From Podospora pseudocomata (taxonomy: Eukaryota > Ascomycota > Sordariomycetes > Sordariales > Podosporaceae): DNA of 64,000 bases. The stretch spans positions 1,612,001 to 1,676,000 of the forward strand of contig NC_085888.1 in NCBI RefSeq assembly GCF_035222375.1, given 5' to 3'. The position numbers and the translations under genes were made by a program. The notes beneath the pieces are model-generated. The model searched no databases, was not told the DNA's origin, and saw only the letters and a list, made by a program, of their open reading frames with translations. This document shows, piece after piece, positions 22,389 through 33,781 of this stretch; position 1 is the first letter of the stretch; the number at the start of each line of letters is the position of its first letter.

Positions 22389-23984
22389 CTAAGGCTTCCA
22401 CCGGAAAGCAGGGTGCTTCCAATCCAAATCCTGCACCTCCTCCCTGCTCATCCCCGCCAGCTCCTCCTCCACGCTCAACGCCTCCCTCCTCTTATTATCC
22501 TTCTTCATCCAGAACAGCATCGCAGTAGCAACAATGAAGATGGTCGAAATGGCCGCCAGGTTCAGGCCGTTACCGATAGGATAGTTCGGCCCATCAGTAG
22601 GCAGAAAAGACCAAGTGCTCACCAACCCACCAATGTTTCCGCACATGACGTTCATGCCGATGGCGCTGCTGCGAGCCGTGTCCGAAACAACGTTGGCGCT
22701 GACCTGCGAGTTGGTCATGGGGCCAAGCGCAAAGATGGACGAGGAGAGCAAAAAGATGGCGGCATAGCGGGCCTCGGTGTTGGTGGTGGCAAGGAAGATG
22801 ATGAAGCCGACAATGACGAGGGGTGCGCAAGACATGATGATGATCTGGCGACGGTCCATCTTCCAGCTGATGGCGGGCAGAAGGAGAGTGAAGAATCCAC
22901 CGACGACATACGGGGGCACAGTCAGGAGCTGGGTCATGACGGTGGACTTGCCGGGGTAGATGGAGCGGACGATGGTGGGGGCGAAGAAGCTGACGCCCTG
23001 GACTGTGATGTTGTTGAGCAGGAAAATGAACGAGGTGCTGAGCGTCACAGGGTTGAGGATGCCGCGCATGAGCTTCTTGACGTCCATCTTGTCGAGGACC
23101 TCGGTGGTGCCGACGCGCTCAGACTTGATGCGAAGAATGGCAAGGTCCTTCTCCGCCTGGGTGAGCCAGCGAGCCGTCTCGGGACGGTCAGTGAGGGTGA
23201 TGTAGGAAATGAGAGCAAGAACGCAGGTGATGACGCCCTCAATGGCGAAAATCATGCGCCAAGTGGTCAGGCTGCCAAAGCTCTCGAGCTGGAGAATGCC
23301 GGAGGCGAGGAGACCACCGAAGGCACCGGCCATGGGAGCCATGACGATGTAGAGACCGAGACGGAAGGTGAGCTCGGAACGGCGGTACCATCTCGAGAGA
23401 TAGTAGGCGATGCCGGGAAGCATACCAGCCTCGAAAGCACCGAGGAGGAAGCGAACAGCGGCGGCCTGGGCGAAGTTGTTGACGAAAGCCATGGCGATGG
23501 AAAGACCACCGAAGCCGAGGGAGATGGTGGGGATGAACCAGCCAGGGCCAAAGTACTTGCAGCCGATGTTGGATGGGATCTCGAAAACAATGTAGGAGAT
23601 GTAGAAGACGGAGAGGAGACCGTTGTAGTCGTAGCCGGTAAGGTTGAGATCCTTCTCGAGACCAGCAATCCTGGCGTTGCCGATGTTTGCTCTGTCAATG
23701 AAGCAGAACAGGTAGAGCAAGGCAACAGTGGGAACGATCATGAGATCCAACTTCCACCGAAGCCTGCGCTCAGCCTCAGGATCGATGTGAATGAGGGCGT
23801 TGCCATATCTGTCACGCTGGGTTAGCACGGTGCTGGCTCTATCCATGGTGCAATGCAATGTGGAAAAAACATACTCGTCTGTGGCAGCGGCGTGGTTCTC
23901 TCCGTGACCCTCGGTGTGGTGGGCGACGGCCTTCTCGTCCGAAGACGAGCTGGCCTCGGGGGTAATAGCTCTCTTTTCACCCAT
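22389..23984 (-). CDS. MFS transporter, anion:cation symporter (Dal5/Tna1) type
   Basis: An open frame of 531 residues with 12 predicted membrane helices. Typical elements of the ACS family are DLMIVPTVALLYLFCFIDRANIGNARIAG, LSVFYISYIVFEIPSNI, FLLGAFEAGMLPGIAYYLSRWYRRSE and the domain linker after helix 6. Known members import allantoate, nicotinate, pantothenate or vitamin-like anions; the substrate cannot be assigned. The start MGEKRAITPEASSS lies in a good context (ACCATGG). The stretch at 23874-23817 looks like an intron (GTATGT donor, GCTAACCCAG acceptor), but as written the whole frame is open, so the first 60 residues are uncertain. Codons are C-ending throughout. Confidence 0.92.
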   Translation of the reverse strand: MGEKRAITPEASSSSDEKAVAHHTEGHGENHAAATDEYVFSTLHCTMDRASTVLTQRDRYGNALIHIDPEAERRLRWKLDLMIVPTVALLYLFCFIDRANIGNARIAGLEKDLNLTGYDYNGLLSVFYISYIVFEIPSNIGCKYFGPGWFIPTISLGFGGLSIAMAFVNNFAQAAAVRFLLGAFEAGMLPGIAYYLSRWYRRSELTFRLGLYIVMAPMAGAFGGLLASGILQLESFGSLTTWRMIFAIEGVITCVLALISYITLTDRPETARWLTQAEKDLAILRIKSERVGTTEVLDKMDVKKLMRGILNPVTLSTSFIFLLNNITVQGVSFFAPTIVRSIYPGKSTVMTQLLTVPPYVVGGFFTLLLPAISWKMDRRQIIIMSCAPLVIVGFIIFLATTNTEARYAAIFLLSSSIFALGPMTNSQVSANVVSDTARSSAIGMNVMCGNIGGLVSTWSFLPTDGPNYPIGNGLNLAAISTIFIVATAMLFWMKKDNKRREALSVEEELAGMSREEVQDLDWKHPAFRWKP

Positions 23985-26328
23985 GGTTGCTGTTTGAGGG
24001 GGGAGGCGATCGAGTCAAGTCCGTTGGAAGTGGGCAAGAGGGGATGGGGAGGAAGTCCTCTAACAGAACAGCAGGAAGGGGGGAAGAAGAGCTGCTCTTT
24101 ATCCAAAAGTCTTTGGCCCATGTCAAGGTAGGAGTGGATGACGTTTTGCCATGTGGGATTTTCCACCCGTGGGGATGGATGTCTTCACGATACGGTGACC
24201 CCGTTGGCCCCGTACACTATCCGACGGGTGGAGATGTCACAGATCCAAGACATTTCTGGGGAACTTGGGGCCCTACACGACAAGCCAAGGTAGCCTCGAC
24301 GGCTTCCAAGACGATCCGGTGGGAGCCGCACGCAAACTTTAAGTGAACGGCAATGAAAGTCGGCAATCCCCAACTCCTCCAACTGAGTGTTCTGGTGCGG
24401 TGAGTGGCCAGCAACTGCCTATCGATGCGGGGGACCAGATCCGGACTGTGGGAGGCCAGGCCGGGGTTTGGTTGGGTGGGGGGGGGGGCCATTACCGCGG
24501 ATGGCCAACTGGTTCCACCGCCGGTGTGCTTCTGGATCTGGGGAACTAGTGCAGTCCGAAGGATGCACGCTGGCCGGTCATGTTGCTGTTTTGCGATTAG
24601 CATGTTTCTGCATTTGCTTGAAGCTGAAGTTGCCCACCACTGCCAACGCGCCCAACCGTGGCCGGGCTGTCCTTGCCTCACTACCAACTTCCCCAGAGAC
24701 GACATGGATCATGGAACTTCGAAATGCGGAGGAGGTGGAGAGTCACCCCGCGGGGTTGAAGAACCATCCACGCCATCTCCACCAGACTCCAACTACCCCG
24801 ACTTTTGATGGTCCACTTTACTTTTTCACCATTGACACCATTGGTGTCTTTGTGACAGCTGCTCCATTCTGATATCCATAAAGAGTGGCATCCAACTCAC
24901 TGCCGATAAACTTATGGAGACTCTTCTCATTGTAGTCAAAGCTGCGTCAGCGCCAAAGCCAGCATCAAACCCCCGCATCCCAAATGGATAAGTCTTTGTC
25001 CCCCGTTAGCCTCCTCTGGGCATCTCCAATTTCCAAATTTTCACTGGTCAAATTTCTGGCTGTTGGGTAATTATCGCCAAGTTGGACCAGTCCGACGCCG
25101 GCCTGGGTTGGTGGGGACTTTTGCCGCCCGGTGCCGCCTCTCCCCTATTTGCGCCTGGATTTTTTAGTATTGGCAAGTCTCTCACGATGTTCTATGACTC
25201 TTGGACAACGTCACCCAAACCCACCGCCTTCCTTGTGAAACGAAGAGCAGGTGCAAGAACCAGTACACCGCTCATGATAGAGACTTGCAACGCAATATCA
25301 ACGCCTGAATCATGCTGAACACCTAGGTAGGGTGGTAGATCTCAAACATCTAGAAATCACTTATTGAAATCTCAGAAAGCTTGTTACATAGTTCAAAGGC
25401 CTGTCCATCTATGAACACGTGGAAGGCCTTGATCATCTCAGAGGCAACGCAACATTACCATCTTTTTTTTTCCTTTTGTTTTCTTTTTGTTTTTTTTTTT
25501 GTTTTTTTGGTTTTTTCCCCTTTTTTTTCCCCTTTTTTTCCCTTTTTTCCTATTTTTTTCCTTTGTTTCCCTTTTCTTTCCTTTTTTTCCCTTTTATTTG
25601 CTTAGGATCTGCTGGTCAGCCTTTACCGCAAACATGTCTCCACCGTCCCTAACACTAGTTTGACATATGCAAACTCGTCTGAATAGCTCTGCCAGGAGGT
25701 GGGCTCGGGAATCGGCCCGAGGCAAAAAGACAGCTCTCAACACATTGCCAGAATTCAGCCTGGAGTTCCCCTCTGACCGAGCAAACAATTTTCACCTTCC
25801 AGATATCCGGAGACATGGCAGAGAAAACAAATTCTTTGAGTCACAAACATTCATTTTCAACACCTGACTCGTAGGAATGGCTTGAATTCCGCTAACTTGA
25901 TTTATCTCTCGGAGATGCCTCGGCTCTCTTGTCTAGACCCTGGTAGTACTGCGTGACTGCGTGACTGCCTGGCCTGTGATGTTGAGCATATGCAAAACAG
26001 GCAGCTCGTTGTTGATGGTGACAGGATGGGCTATATGTACTGCGTGGCGTCGTAGCTCCAACCGTTTGACATATGCAGCCCTCCCAGCATCACGACCCTT
26101 GAAAAGGCACCTAAAACCTCTTGGAAAGGTCCCAATCATCACTTATTGGTTGCCCTACCAGCTTGACAGTTTGGGGTCGTACGATCACCCCCGCATAGAA
26201 TTATTTGGGGAAAGGAAGCTGGTGTCGAAGGGCAGGGGGCGACCCACAAATTGTGAAGGTTGGTGAAGGTGAAACTGAGCCGGACATCTCTGAAAAATGG
26301 AACAGGCAAGATTGAACAAATCTTGTCT
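23985..26328. other. Intergenic, low-complexity, no gene recognised
   Basis: About 2.3 kb. It contains a G11 run near 24478 and a T-rich tract at 25459-25606 (separate entry). Several open frames of up to 160 codons overlap on different frames without any family signature, so none is called. Confidence 0.45.
25459..25606 (+). repeat. T-rich polypyrimidine tract
   Basis: About 148 bases made almost only of T with short C and G interruptions (runs TTTTTTTTTT, TTTTTCCCC). It is simple sequence on the plus strand, flanked by normal composition. Confidence 0.85.
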
Positions 26329-27903
26329 CTATGCCTTCTTTTCTCCTTGTCGGTTGCCCTCCCTTTTCCTAGCCCGGTCGACCGGTGTTAGCCGGCTTGG
26401 GCTGTTGGGATCATTCAGTCCCAGCACAAAACTCTCCTGACTATCCCCCCACCTCCCACTATAACGCCTCACACCACCCCTCCTCTTCTTCTCAGGCGTC
26501 GTCTGCTCCCCAGCTGCGGGCGGCTGACCTCGATCAAACCCAACACGATACTGATCACAGCACCCCTCCAACCCAACCTCACTCGTCCTCGTCGTCGTCG
26601 GCGTCCCCATGTCATCGCACGTCGTAAAATCCTCCCTCAACAACAACCCCCTCCCCTCCCCCCGACCTTCCACCCCCTTACCTCTCGACCTTGGCGGCCC
26701 CAGCCCACTGATGAAGCTCCTCAAGCTCAAAGTGGTCGTATGCGGCGTCCTATGATTCGAAATCAATAACGCCGGCGGCTCCCTCACCTCCCCATTCTCG
26801 CCCGCAAAATACAACTCGGTGACGCTCTTCCCCCCTTCCCCATCGACGACCCTCACCGTTCCCAAATCCAAGCTACCCCCCTCGGTGTCGCTGGTGTCTG
26901 TACCCCCCCTCCCCCCGCCTCCCAAAAACCCAGGCCAGACCCTCCTCATCAACACCCCCACCCCAGGCGCACAGGCACAAATAACCGCCACATCCAACTC
27001 CAGCACCGTCATGACAAAAAACGCGAGCGTGTTCGCCACCTCGACACCTTCATCCTCGTCGTCGTCGTCGCCGCCGGAGTGATGGGTGTGGATGTAGCCG
27101 CCGGCTTTGAGACTGAGTTGCAGTCTTGTCAGGCTAGCCACAGCGACGAAGACGCCTAGGCTGAGGACCACGCCGAGAATGGCCCGCTCTCGGGGGGGGA
27201 TTTGAAGACGGACGATAACGGGAATGATAAGCATGATGAGCCAGACGTCGGTGGCGGTGTGTAAACTCGTGCTGGCGATGAGCAGGGGTTTGAAGTCGAA
27301 ACAATGCGGGACGGCGGTGGGGGAGTTGAAAAACAGGCCGGGAAGGGGGTGGCATTGGAAGATTGTGATGAATAATAGTGGGATGCCATAGCACATCACA
27401 GCGGTGATGGTCAGAACGGTGAGGAGTCGCAACCGGCGGGTGGAGGCGCAGGAGGAGAAGATCCTGAGGTAAAAGGACAGAATCGAGAGTTTGGTCAGGC
27501 AGAGGGAGAGTTGATAAAAGATGAGGGCGAGGTAGGTTCGTAGCGTATAATGGCGGTCGTGATGGGTGGTGGGGAAGGAGGTGGTTGTTGTGGTGATGGT
27601 GTAGGTTGCGCAGACTGCTGTTGAGAAGAGGAAGGACGACAGGATGAGCGTGTCTTCCCACCAGAACCATTTTTTAAGGAGGAACAACCGGGAGAAGAGC
27701 CGGGAGAGGAGGAAGAGGGTGCCGATTATGTGGGGGGTTAGGATGCCGAAGAGGATGCCGGGGATGATGTTTTGGGGGGGAGAAGGTGAAGATGCATCGT
27801 CGGTTGTGGATGGGGGTGTGATGTTGCTAGAGGGCTGGAGTAAGGGGAAGGTGAGGTTGAATTTGGTGTGGCCTGGTTCGGTTAGGCCTATTTGTGCGGC
27901 CAT
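26329..27903 (-). CDS. Pth11-type / fungal rhodopsin-domain membrane protein
   Basis: A single exon of 524 residues. Seven membrane helices occupy residues about 45-335. Signature parts are RLFSRLFLLKKWFWWEDTLIL (helix 1-2), YLALIFYQLSLCLTKLSILSFYLRIF (helix 3), a Cys in the loop before helix 5 (IFQCHPLPG), and TATDVWLIMLIIPVIVRLQIPPRERAILGVVLSLG (helices 5-6). These match the fungal rhodopsin / SAT4 domain rather than retinal-binding opsins: no retinal Lys is seen. The 190-residue tail is Gly/Arg-rich, disordered and probably cytoplasmic. Family members such as Magnaporthe Pth11 act in surface sensing; no ligand can be named. The coding strand is C-rich in the 5' half and G-rich in the tail. 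Confidence 0.88.
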   Translation of the reverse strand: MAAQIGLTEPGHTKFNLTFPLLQPSSNITPPSTTDDASSPSPPQNIIPGILFGILTPHIIGTLFLLSRLFSRLFLLKKWFWWEDTLILSSFLFSTAVCATYTITTTTTSFPTTHHDRHYTLRTYLALIFYQLSLCLTKLSILSFYLRIFSSCASTRRLRLLTVLTITAVMCYGIPLLFITIFQCHPLPGLFFNSPTAVPHCFDFKPLLIASTSLHTATDVWLIMLIIPVIVRLQIPPRERAILGVVLSLGVFVAVASLTRLQLSLKAGGYIHTHHSGGDDDDEDEGVEVANTLAFFVMTVLELDVAVICACAPGVGVLMRRVWPGFLGGGGRGGTDTSDTEGGSLDLGTVRVVDGEGGKSVTELYFAGENGEVREPPALLISNHRTPHTTTLSLRSFISGLGPPRSRGKGVEGRGEGRGLLLREDFTTCDDMGTPTTTRTSEVGLEGCCDQYRVGFDRGQPPAAGEQTTPEKKRRGGVRRYSGRWGDSQESFVLGLNDPNSPSRLTPVDRARKREGNRQGEKKA

Positions 27904-29206
27904 GATGGCGGCGGTGGTGAGTGTTTAGTGTTCTCCAGTTGGTGTCATGAGTGGCTGGCGGACATCATCATCGGTTCGGCCTTGCTGTGATCTGTGATCT
28001 CTCGATGTGCGTTCCTTTTTAAATCCTCTCTCATTGCTCACAATTCGCATCCATCCCTTCCGTCGCACAAAAAACACAAAAAGAAACAAACAGCAACCAA
28101 GCAATAACCAAATCGAGGGCAACGGTGTCATATAACAACACCCGTCCGCATCCCTAGATCTGCACCGTCCGATCCCCTCAACCACCACCACACTCCTCGC
28201 TCCCTCGCATTGTACATACGAGACATACATGACCGACCACCAAGCGACAGAGAGATCCGGTACACCACCCACACGGACTCACCACCCAGACAGTCCGGCC
28301 CACCCCCAAACCAAGCCTCTCCCGTCTTCGTTGCACTGGATCACGGAAGAAGAACAAAACCTATATCAGGAATCTGCCATGCACCCTAACCCGACGGCAG
28401 CATGCACCCTCTCCGTTCTCCCCCAACTCCAAATTCCCCTCCCCATTGGCTGACTGCAAACAGTGTAACTCGGCAATCATGAACGGCAGAATTGACCTGC
28501 ATATGCAAGAGCGCAGACAAAACTGCGGGGGTGGAGGCAGATCCCACCTCGTCCGTTCACTCTCTCCCTGTTCTGGTCATCAATCAAGAGAATAAAGCCA
28601 TGTCCCGTTACTGCCGTCGAGCTGTCGATATTAGCAGGCGGGAAAGGCGGCCACGGCCCGATTTCGCCATGGTGTGTGCTGAACCAAGCAAGGCCAGATG
28701 GTCAATTGCCGGATGTTCGCAGACGGTTGCTTTGACATGGCCGGCCGTGGCTTGGTTGTACTAGGAAACACCAACTTTTTGTCTCCAATCCGTTGTCTAT
28801 CCAATGCCAGAAACAAAAATGTCTATTTTATGAGAGAAGCCAAAAGTTAAGGAAAAAGAAGAGATGCATGGATCTATTACCTGTCCAACACACACCTCAG
28901 CCCAGTTCTTCATGGAACTTGGCCATCTTAACACCACCCCACCAGAACTCGACAATCTGTTGTCCTTCGGCAGACCAAACGGCATAGGTCAACTGCCCGG
29001 CCTGGCTCCCTCGAGAACCCACGCGCGGGCCTCTCCCCGCTAAATGCAACCCTCACGCAGCAGTGCGTTTGTGGAGGAAGACAACTACCGATCTGTCAAC
29101 CCGTCTTTGACGTCTCCGACCGTTCCTCAAGGCACGACGACCTTGGGATATCGTCATACCCTCCGCCCATCTCCCCATCAACCCTCACCCGCCACCCGCC
29201 CCAGTC
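27904..29206. other. Intergenic, nothing recognised
   Basis: About 1.3 kb: promoter side of the rhodopsin-type gene and 3' side of BPL1. No supported gene or repeat. Confidence 0.4.
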
Positions 29207-31421
29207 TCAAATCTTCCTCTTCACCAACCCCTTCCAAAAGTCAAAACTGTTCTCATCACTCTGCAGCGCCCAAACCCTCCCCGTCCCCCTCAACGCCCCG
29301 TTGATCCCCCCCTCCGTCACCTCCTCCGCCTTCAACATCCCCCAATCCCTCGTGATGCCCACCACCCTCGCCCTCACCCCCCCTTCCGCCTCCAGAGTCA
29401 CAACCTGGTTGCTATGCAGCCAATACCGGTAATACTTCTCCTCCAACTCCTTGCTAAAACCCCCTTTCACAAACTCCCCATACAACACCTCCAGCCTTGC
29501 CAACAGCCTGGCGAGCAACCTCTCTATTTTGAACGGTTGAAGGCTGTCTTTGTTCGACATGAGCGGGATAACCGCATCAAGCGAGGTAGTTGGTCTCGCA
29601 TTATTCGTGTTAATTCCTATCCCCAGAACAACCTGGTAGTTCCCTGCCGTGTAACTGCAATTTGCCAAAATCCCAGCAACTTTGACATACGTGACAGAGT
29701 CAGGGTTGTTAGGATCGCGTACGTAGACGTCATTGGGCCATTTCACTTTGACAGGGAAATCCTCGTAGCCCACGTCGTACGTTTTGATCGCTTCCACGAT
29801 GGCGATGGCGGCGAGGTATTGGATAAAGACTATTGGTCTGGTACTGGCGAGGTGAGCAGGGTGATTGATGACTGTCGACATGATCAACGACCCCGGAGGG
29901 GCAACCCAAACATTTGACCCGCGCCCTCGGCCAGCGACTTGGGTTGTTGCTGCGAGGGTGAAACCCGTGGAGAGGTGGGAGAGGAGCTTGTGGTTTTTCT
30001 CCAGGAGGGTGTTTGTGCTTGTCACTACCTCGCCGTACATGAGCACATCGCCCCATTCCTCCGCCCCCGGGTTTTGCTCGCGGGATTGGCGAAGACTGGA
30101 GTAGTAAACCGCGTGGTTGAAGTAAGGCGTCTCCTTGGGTTCCGGCCAGGCTGTTTCATGGGATACGATGCGCTTGGGGATGTGGCTGTAGTTTGTTGTT
30201 GGGTCTGGGGAGCCCCGGCTGGGGCTTATTCTTGGTCTTTCCAGCTCACTCTGGAGGGCTCGGCTGAGGGATGTCAGGTCCCAGCGGGATTCTGGCTTTT
30301 CGAGGTGGAAGAGGTCGTTCTCGCCTTTGATGTACTCGCCGCCGTCTTCTTTTGTGATGATGTCGTCGAGCGAATGGAGGAGCTCCCCTACTTCGTTGTG
30401 ATGGATGGAGGACACGTGAAGTTTGGAAAGACTGGGAACGGCTGTCCCTCTGCTTACTTCCAGTCCTAGTTTGGTTAGACAGGCCTTGAGGAACGTTGTC
30501 CTAGATGGTTCGTCTGCAGCGAGCTCCTCAATGAGCTTCTCATACTCAGGCAGGTCGGAGTGTCTGCCGAGATTGACGGCGTCGAACCTGGCACATATCA
30601 GTCCATCATCCTAGAGACAAAAAAAAAAAAAAAAAGAAGAAAAAAAAAGGAAAAAAGCACTCACTCAGGATGAGGCCCAGTCAAAATCGCAGCTCCCTCC
30701 CCAACCTTGCAGTACACCATCGCAGCCTTTACCTCCCCCGATTCCACATCCAAATCCCCCTCATACTCAGCCAAAATATCAACCTCGGCCCCCTCACCCG
30801 CAAGCTTCTCAGCATCAACAAAAACACCACCACCATTATAGTAGCATTTAAACACCTCCGGAAGCTCCTCATCCCCATCAAATCCCTCCTTCCTCACCCT
30901 CACATCAGCAGCTCTTGCCCCACGCTCACTGTGATACTCAAACCCCTTGAACGCACCACCCCTACAAATCCCAGGATAAAAACCCAACTCCCTGCTCCCC
31001 ACAACCTCCATTGACGCATTCCCAACCTCAAACTCACACCTCTGACTTCCATAGTAACCACCTGCACAAAAGCCCAAATACCCCCCCCCGCGACGGACAT
31101 ACTGAGCGATATTGCGGTTTCCGGGGCCGTTGAGAACACGGCAGTACCCTAGATCAGCACCGCCAGGGAAAACAAGCAGAACGCAGGTAGGTGCCCATGG
31201 CTCCTTGAGAATGGCAGTTTCTGTGATGGGGATCACGGCGTAGTTGGGGGAGAGCAGCCGGCGGAGGGAGTAGATGCAGTGGCGGACTGACTCGAGGGTT
31301 GAGCCCGTGCCTTTGGAGATGTAGACATTGTTAGTTGGAGGTTGTTATTCTAAAGGGACGATTAAAAATCCGCACCTGTGTAGACCAAGACATTGAGCTT
31401 GTTGAGCTTTCGTGAAGTCAT
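29207..31421 (-). CDS. BPL1: Biotin-[carboxylase] protein ligase
   Basis: Three exons (31421-31376, 31310-30665, 30587-29207) give 690 residues, the same length as yeast Bpl1. The first 230 residues form the glutamine-amidotransferase-like domain of eukaryotic ligases (LNVLVYTGTGST, VLLVFPGGADLGYC, GGGYLGFCAGGYYGS, AILTGPHPEF). The C-terminal half is the BirA-like catalytic domain, with EVVTSTNTLL, the biotinyl-AMP loop GRGRGSNVW (residues 450-458) and KWPNDVY. Role: biotinylates acetyl-CoA carboxylase and pyruvate carboxylase. The second intron contains an A-rich (T-rich on the sense strand) block of about 40 nt; splicing to 30587 (CCAG) rather than an earlier TAG keeps the PEF-DAVNL family reading. 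It diverges from COA4. Confidence 0.95.
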
Positions 31422-31624
31422 TTCAGCTGTTGTGAGTGTGTTGTTGCTGCTGCTGCAGGGGTGTGACTCGGCGGCAGCTCGGGACTGGAGCAAAAAATAA
31501 CGGTAAAGGTAATGGCGGATATGTGTCCAAGCCTTTTTACTCCGTCAAATAGTCTGAAAAATAAACAAAAAAACAAAATATTTTTGTTGGTGCAACACAG
31601 GCTCGGCCGATTCGAAAAGATACA
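31422..31624. promoter_or_regulatory. Short divergent promoter BPL1 / COA4
   Basis: Only 203 bp lie between the two ATGs, so the promoters and both leaders must overlap. A CTG repeat lies at 31447-31457, and an A/T-rich part (about 31495-31585) lies nearer COA4. Confidence 0.6.
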
Positions 31625-32124
31625 ATGGGCTCAGCACCTTCCAAGGACAACGACAAGAGACCGACGGTTGAGCAGCCGACACCGCCGGCGGCGGCGGCGG
31701 CGGAGCAGGAGGATGATGAGCCTGACGAGTGGTGAGTCCTCTCAACGTTGAGAAGCGGTTGATACTGATGACTGACTGCGGCAACCATGCAGGGACAAGC
31801 GTATTTTCAGCACCGGCTGCGCAGGTACGTTTTGGTCTTTTTTGGAGAGAGAGTGATTTGGGGTTTGGTGTCGTTATCCCGGTGATTGCTGGACGGACCT
31901 GGGTTGAGGATGACCCGCCGCTGATGTGCTTGAACACAGAGGAAAATGCAAGGTTGACCGACTGTTACTACGAAAAGAAGGACTGGAGGCAATGCAAGGA
32001 AGAGGTATGTTATCAGTCAGTAATATTGAGTGATCTCGAGACTTACAAGACACAGATGGAGATGTTCAAGCAGTGTTGGAAGATGCAGGGCAACGATAAG
32101 CGGACTGATAGCAAAGATGTCTGA
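31625..32124 (+). CDS. COA4: Cytochrome c oxidase assembly factor COA4/CMC3
   Basis: Four small exons (31625-31731, 31793-31824, 31940-32004, 32056-32124) give 90 residues; all splice sites are GT..AG and restore frame. After an acidic, Ala/Pro-rich N-terminus (a run of GCG codons) comes DEWDKRIFSTGC, then a twin CX9C helix pair: C-AEENARLTD-C and C-KEEMEMFKQ-C, with KKDWRQC between. This matches Coa4 (Cmc3), an intermembrane-space protein imported by Mia40 and needed for complex IV assembly. Adjacent MGM101 is also mitochondrial. The high intron density for so short a gene is notable. Confidence 0.95.
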
Positions 32125-32437
32125 TAACGACAAGACATGGCCATTTCACCTGGACGCAACCTTGACATTATGTATCATGACATTAACCTCTCTCTCATGA
32201 TTTATTTTGGCCCGATTCGATGAAGAATAACTGCTGTGGCCACTGAGAAAAGACTGGAAGGCTGAATTGCCCTGTCCAACACCCCCTGCAACCGTTTGCT
32301 CAGCGCTCGCTCAAAGGCCCAAGCTTCTGCGCAAACCTACCAGCCAAAATTTCCACTCTTCCATCATCGTATCAACACCACCACCATCACCACCAAAACA
32401 ACCACCTCTCCTCCTCCTCCCTCCCCGCGCATCGCCT
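32125..32437. other. Intergenic COA4 to MGM101
   Basis: About 310 bp. Holds the COA4 3' end and the MGM101 promoter; C/A-rich toward the MGM101 start. Nothing else seen. Confidence 0.4.
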
Positions 32438-33472
32438 ATGCGACCACCCACAATGCGCACCACCGCCCTCCAAGCCTACCGAAAAGGCGTCCAATCCCTC
32501 ACCCGCCCATCAACCACCTCCCGCCTCCTCCCCCCATCAACCACCACCCGACAAGCCTCCTCAACCACCACCCCCCCAAGATCAAACCCCTACATCCGCA
32601 AACCCATCTCCAAACCCCTAACCTCCAAAACCCTCCCCCCAACACCCTCCCCCGCTCCCACCGCCGAAGAAGAACCCCTCATTCCCGAAGCCCCCCAAAC
32701 CCACGACCTCGACCCTTCCTTCAACCCCCCTATCCACAACCCCTCCGCCTCCCCCCCCTCCCAAACCTTCACCACCGCCATCTCCTCCCCCTCCCGCCCC
32801 TTCCCCCCCTCCGACTCAGGAATCGACTGGTCCTCCTCCTTCCACGGCCTCAGCACCATCGCCTTCTCCCCCGAAACCTCCTCCATCCTCATGGCCCCCC
32901 TCGACCCGATAGACGTCGAAATGAAGCCGGACGGGATAATCTACCTCCCTGAAATCAAATACCGCCGCATCCTCAACCGAGCCTTCGGTCCCGGCGCCTG
33001 GGGCCTCGCGCCCCGCGGCGAACTCGTGGTAGGCGAAAAGGTAGTAACGCGGGAATACGCCCTCGTCGTGCACGGCCGGTAAGCCCCCCTTCCCCTCCCC
33101 AAACAAAAGAAATACTCTGCTGATATGAAATGGAAAAAAAAAAAAAGATTCGTCGCCCAAGCCCGCGGAGAATGCCAATACTTTGGCGAAGACAACATCC
33201 CCACCGCCGGCGAGGGCTGCAAGTCCAACGCCCTCATGCGCTGCTGCAAAGACCTCGGCATCGCCTCGGAGCTCTGGGACCCGAGGTTCATCCGCGAGTT
33301 CAAAAAGAAGCACTGCCACGAGATCTGGGTCGAGCACGTCGTTAACGGAAAAAAAAGAAAAGTCTGGACGAGAAAGGACGGCGAGCCCATGTATCCTTAC
33401 AAGGTCTCCAAGGGGGGTGCCACGACATCGAGTTCATCAGCAAGAAGGGATGATCTTGGGCCGGTGGTATAA
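32438..33472 (+). CDS. MGM101: Mitochondrial genome maintenance protein Mgm101
   Basis: Two exons (32438-33078 and 33148-33472) give 321 residues; the intron is GTAAGC...AAAAAG with an A-rich 3' end, and the split Arg codon restores frame. The N-terminus ([20 protein letters not shown]) is basic and hydroxylated, as for a mitochondrial targeting peptide; a second in-frame ATG at 32453 is an alternative. About 100 disordered Pro/Ser residues precede the conserved core: [87 protein letters not shown] and KKRKVW. Role: Rad52-like single-strand annealing protein for mtDNA recombination and repair. Confidence 0.95.
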
Positions 33473-33781
33473 AACAGACCGAGAGAAGAATTGTAAGATA
33501 TGGATGGGTTTGTGAACGATAGACAGCTGCATGGCACATCGATGTTTTGTTTTGAAGTAGATGTTCATATTATACCAATCACGCTATACACCATGTATTC
33601 ATGGAGAACAGAGAGACCAAGTCCCGTCTTTTCCTCGCAGCGAAGCTCCTCAGATCTACCTCTGTAGTGTATTTGTCTTGAACATAACCAAAAAATCCAA
33701 CAAAACGCAGCACTCCAACCTAACCATAACCAATGATATGGAAATCTTGTTGATCCTGCTGTTAAAAAGACCATCTCACAT
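33473..33781. other. Convergent 3' intergenic region
   Basis: About 310 bp between the MGM101 and REEP-type stop codons; the 3' untranslated regions meet here. Nothing else seen. Confidence 0.4.

Noticed and set aside
22341-23825. A 494-codon plus-strand open frame rich in Asp/Glu/Gly
   Set aside because: Antisense to the MFS transporter, whose helices and family motifs are unambiguous.
24217-24872. Overlapping open frames on both strands up to 160 codons
   Set aside because: No family resemblance, no plausible splice structure and overlapping alternatives; treated as chance.
28229-28453. Short plus-strand open frame upstream of the rhodopsin-type gene
   Set aside because: Low-complexity Pro/Thr/His composition, no conserved feature.
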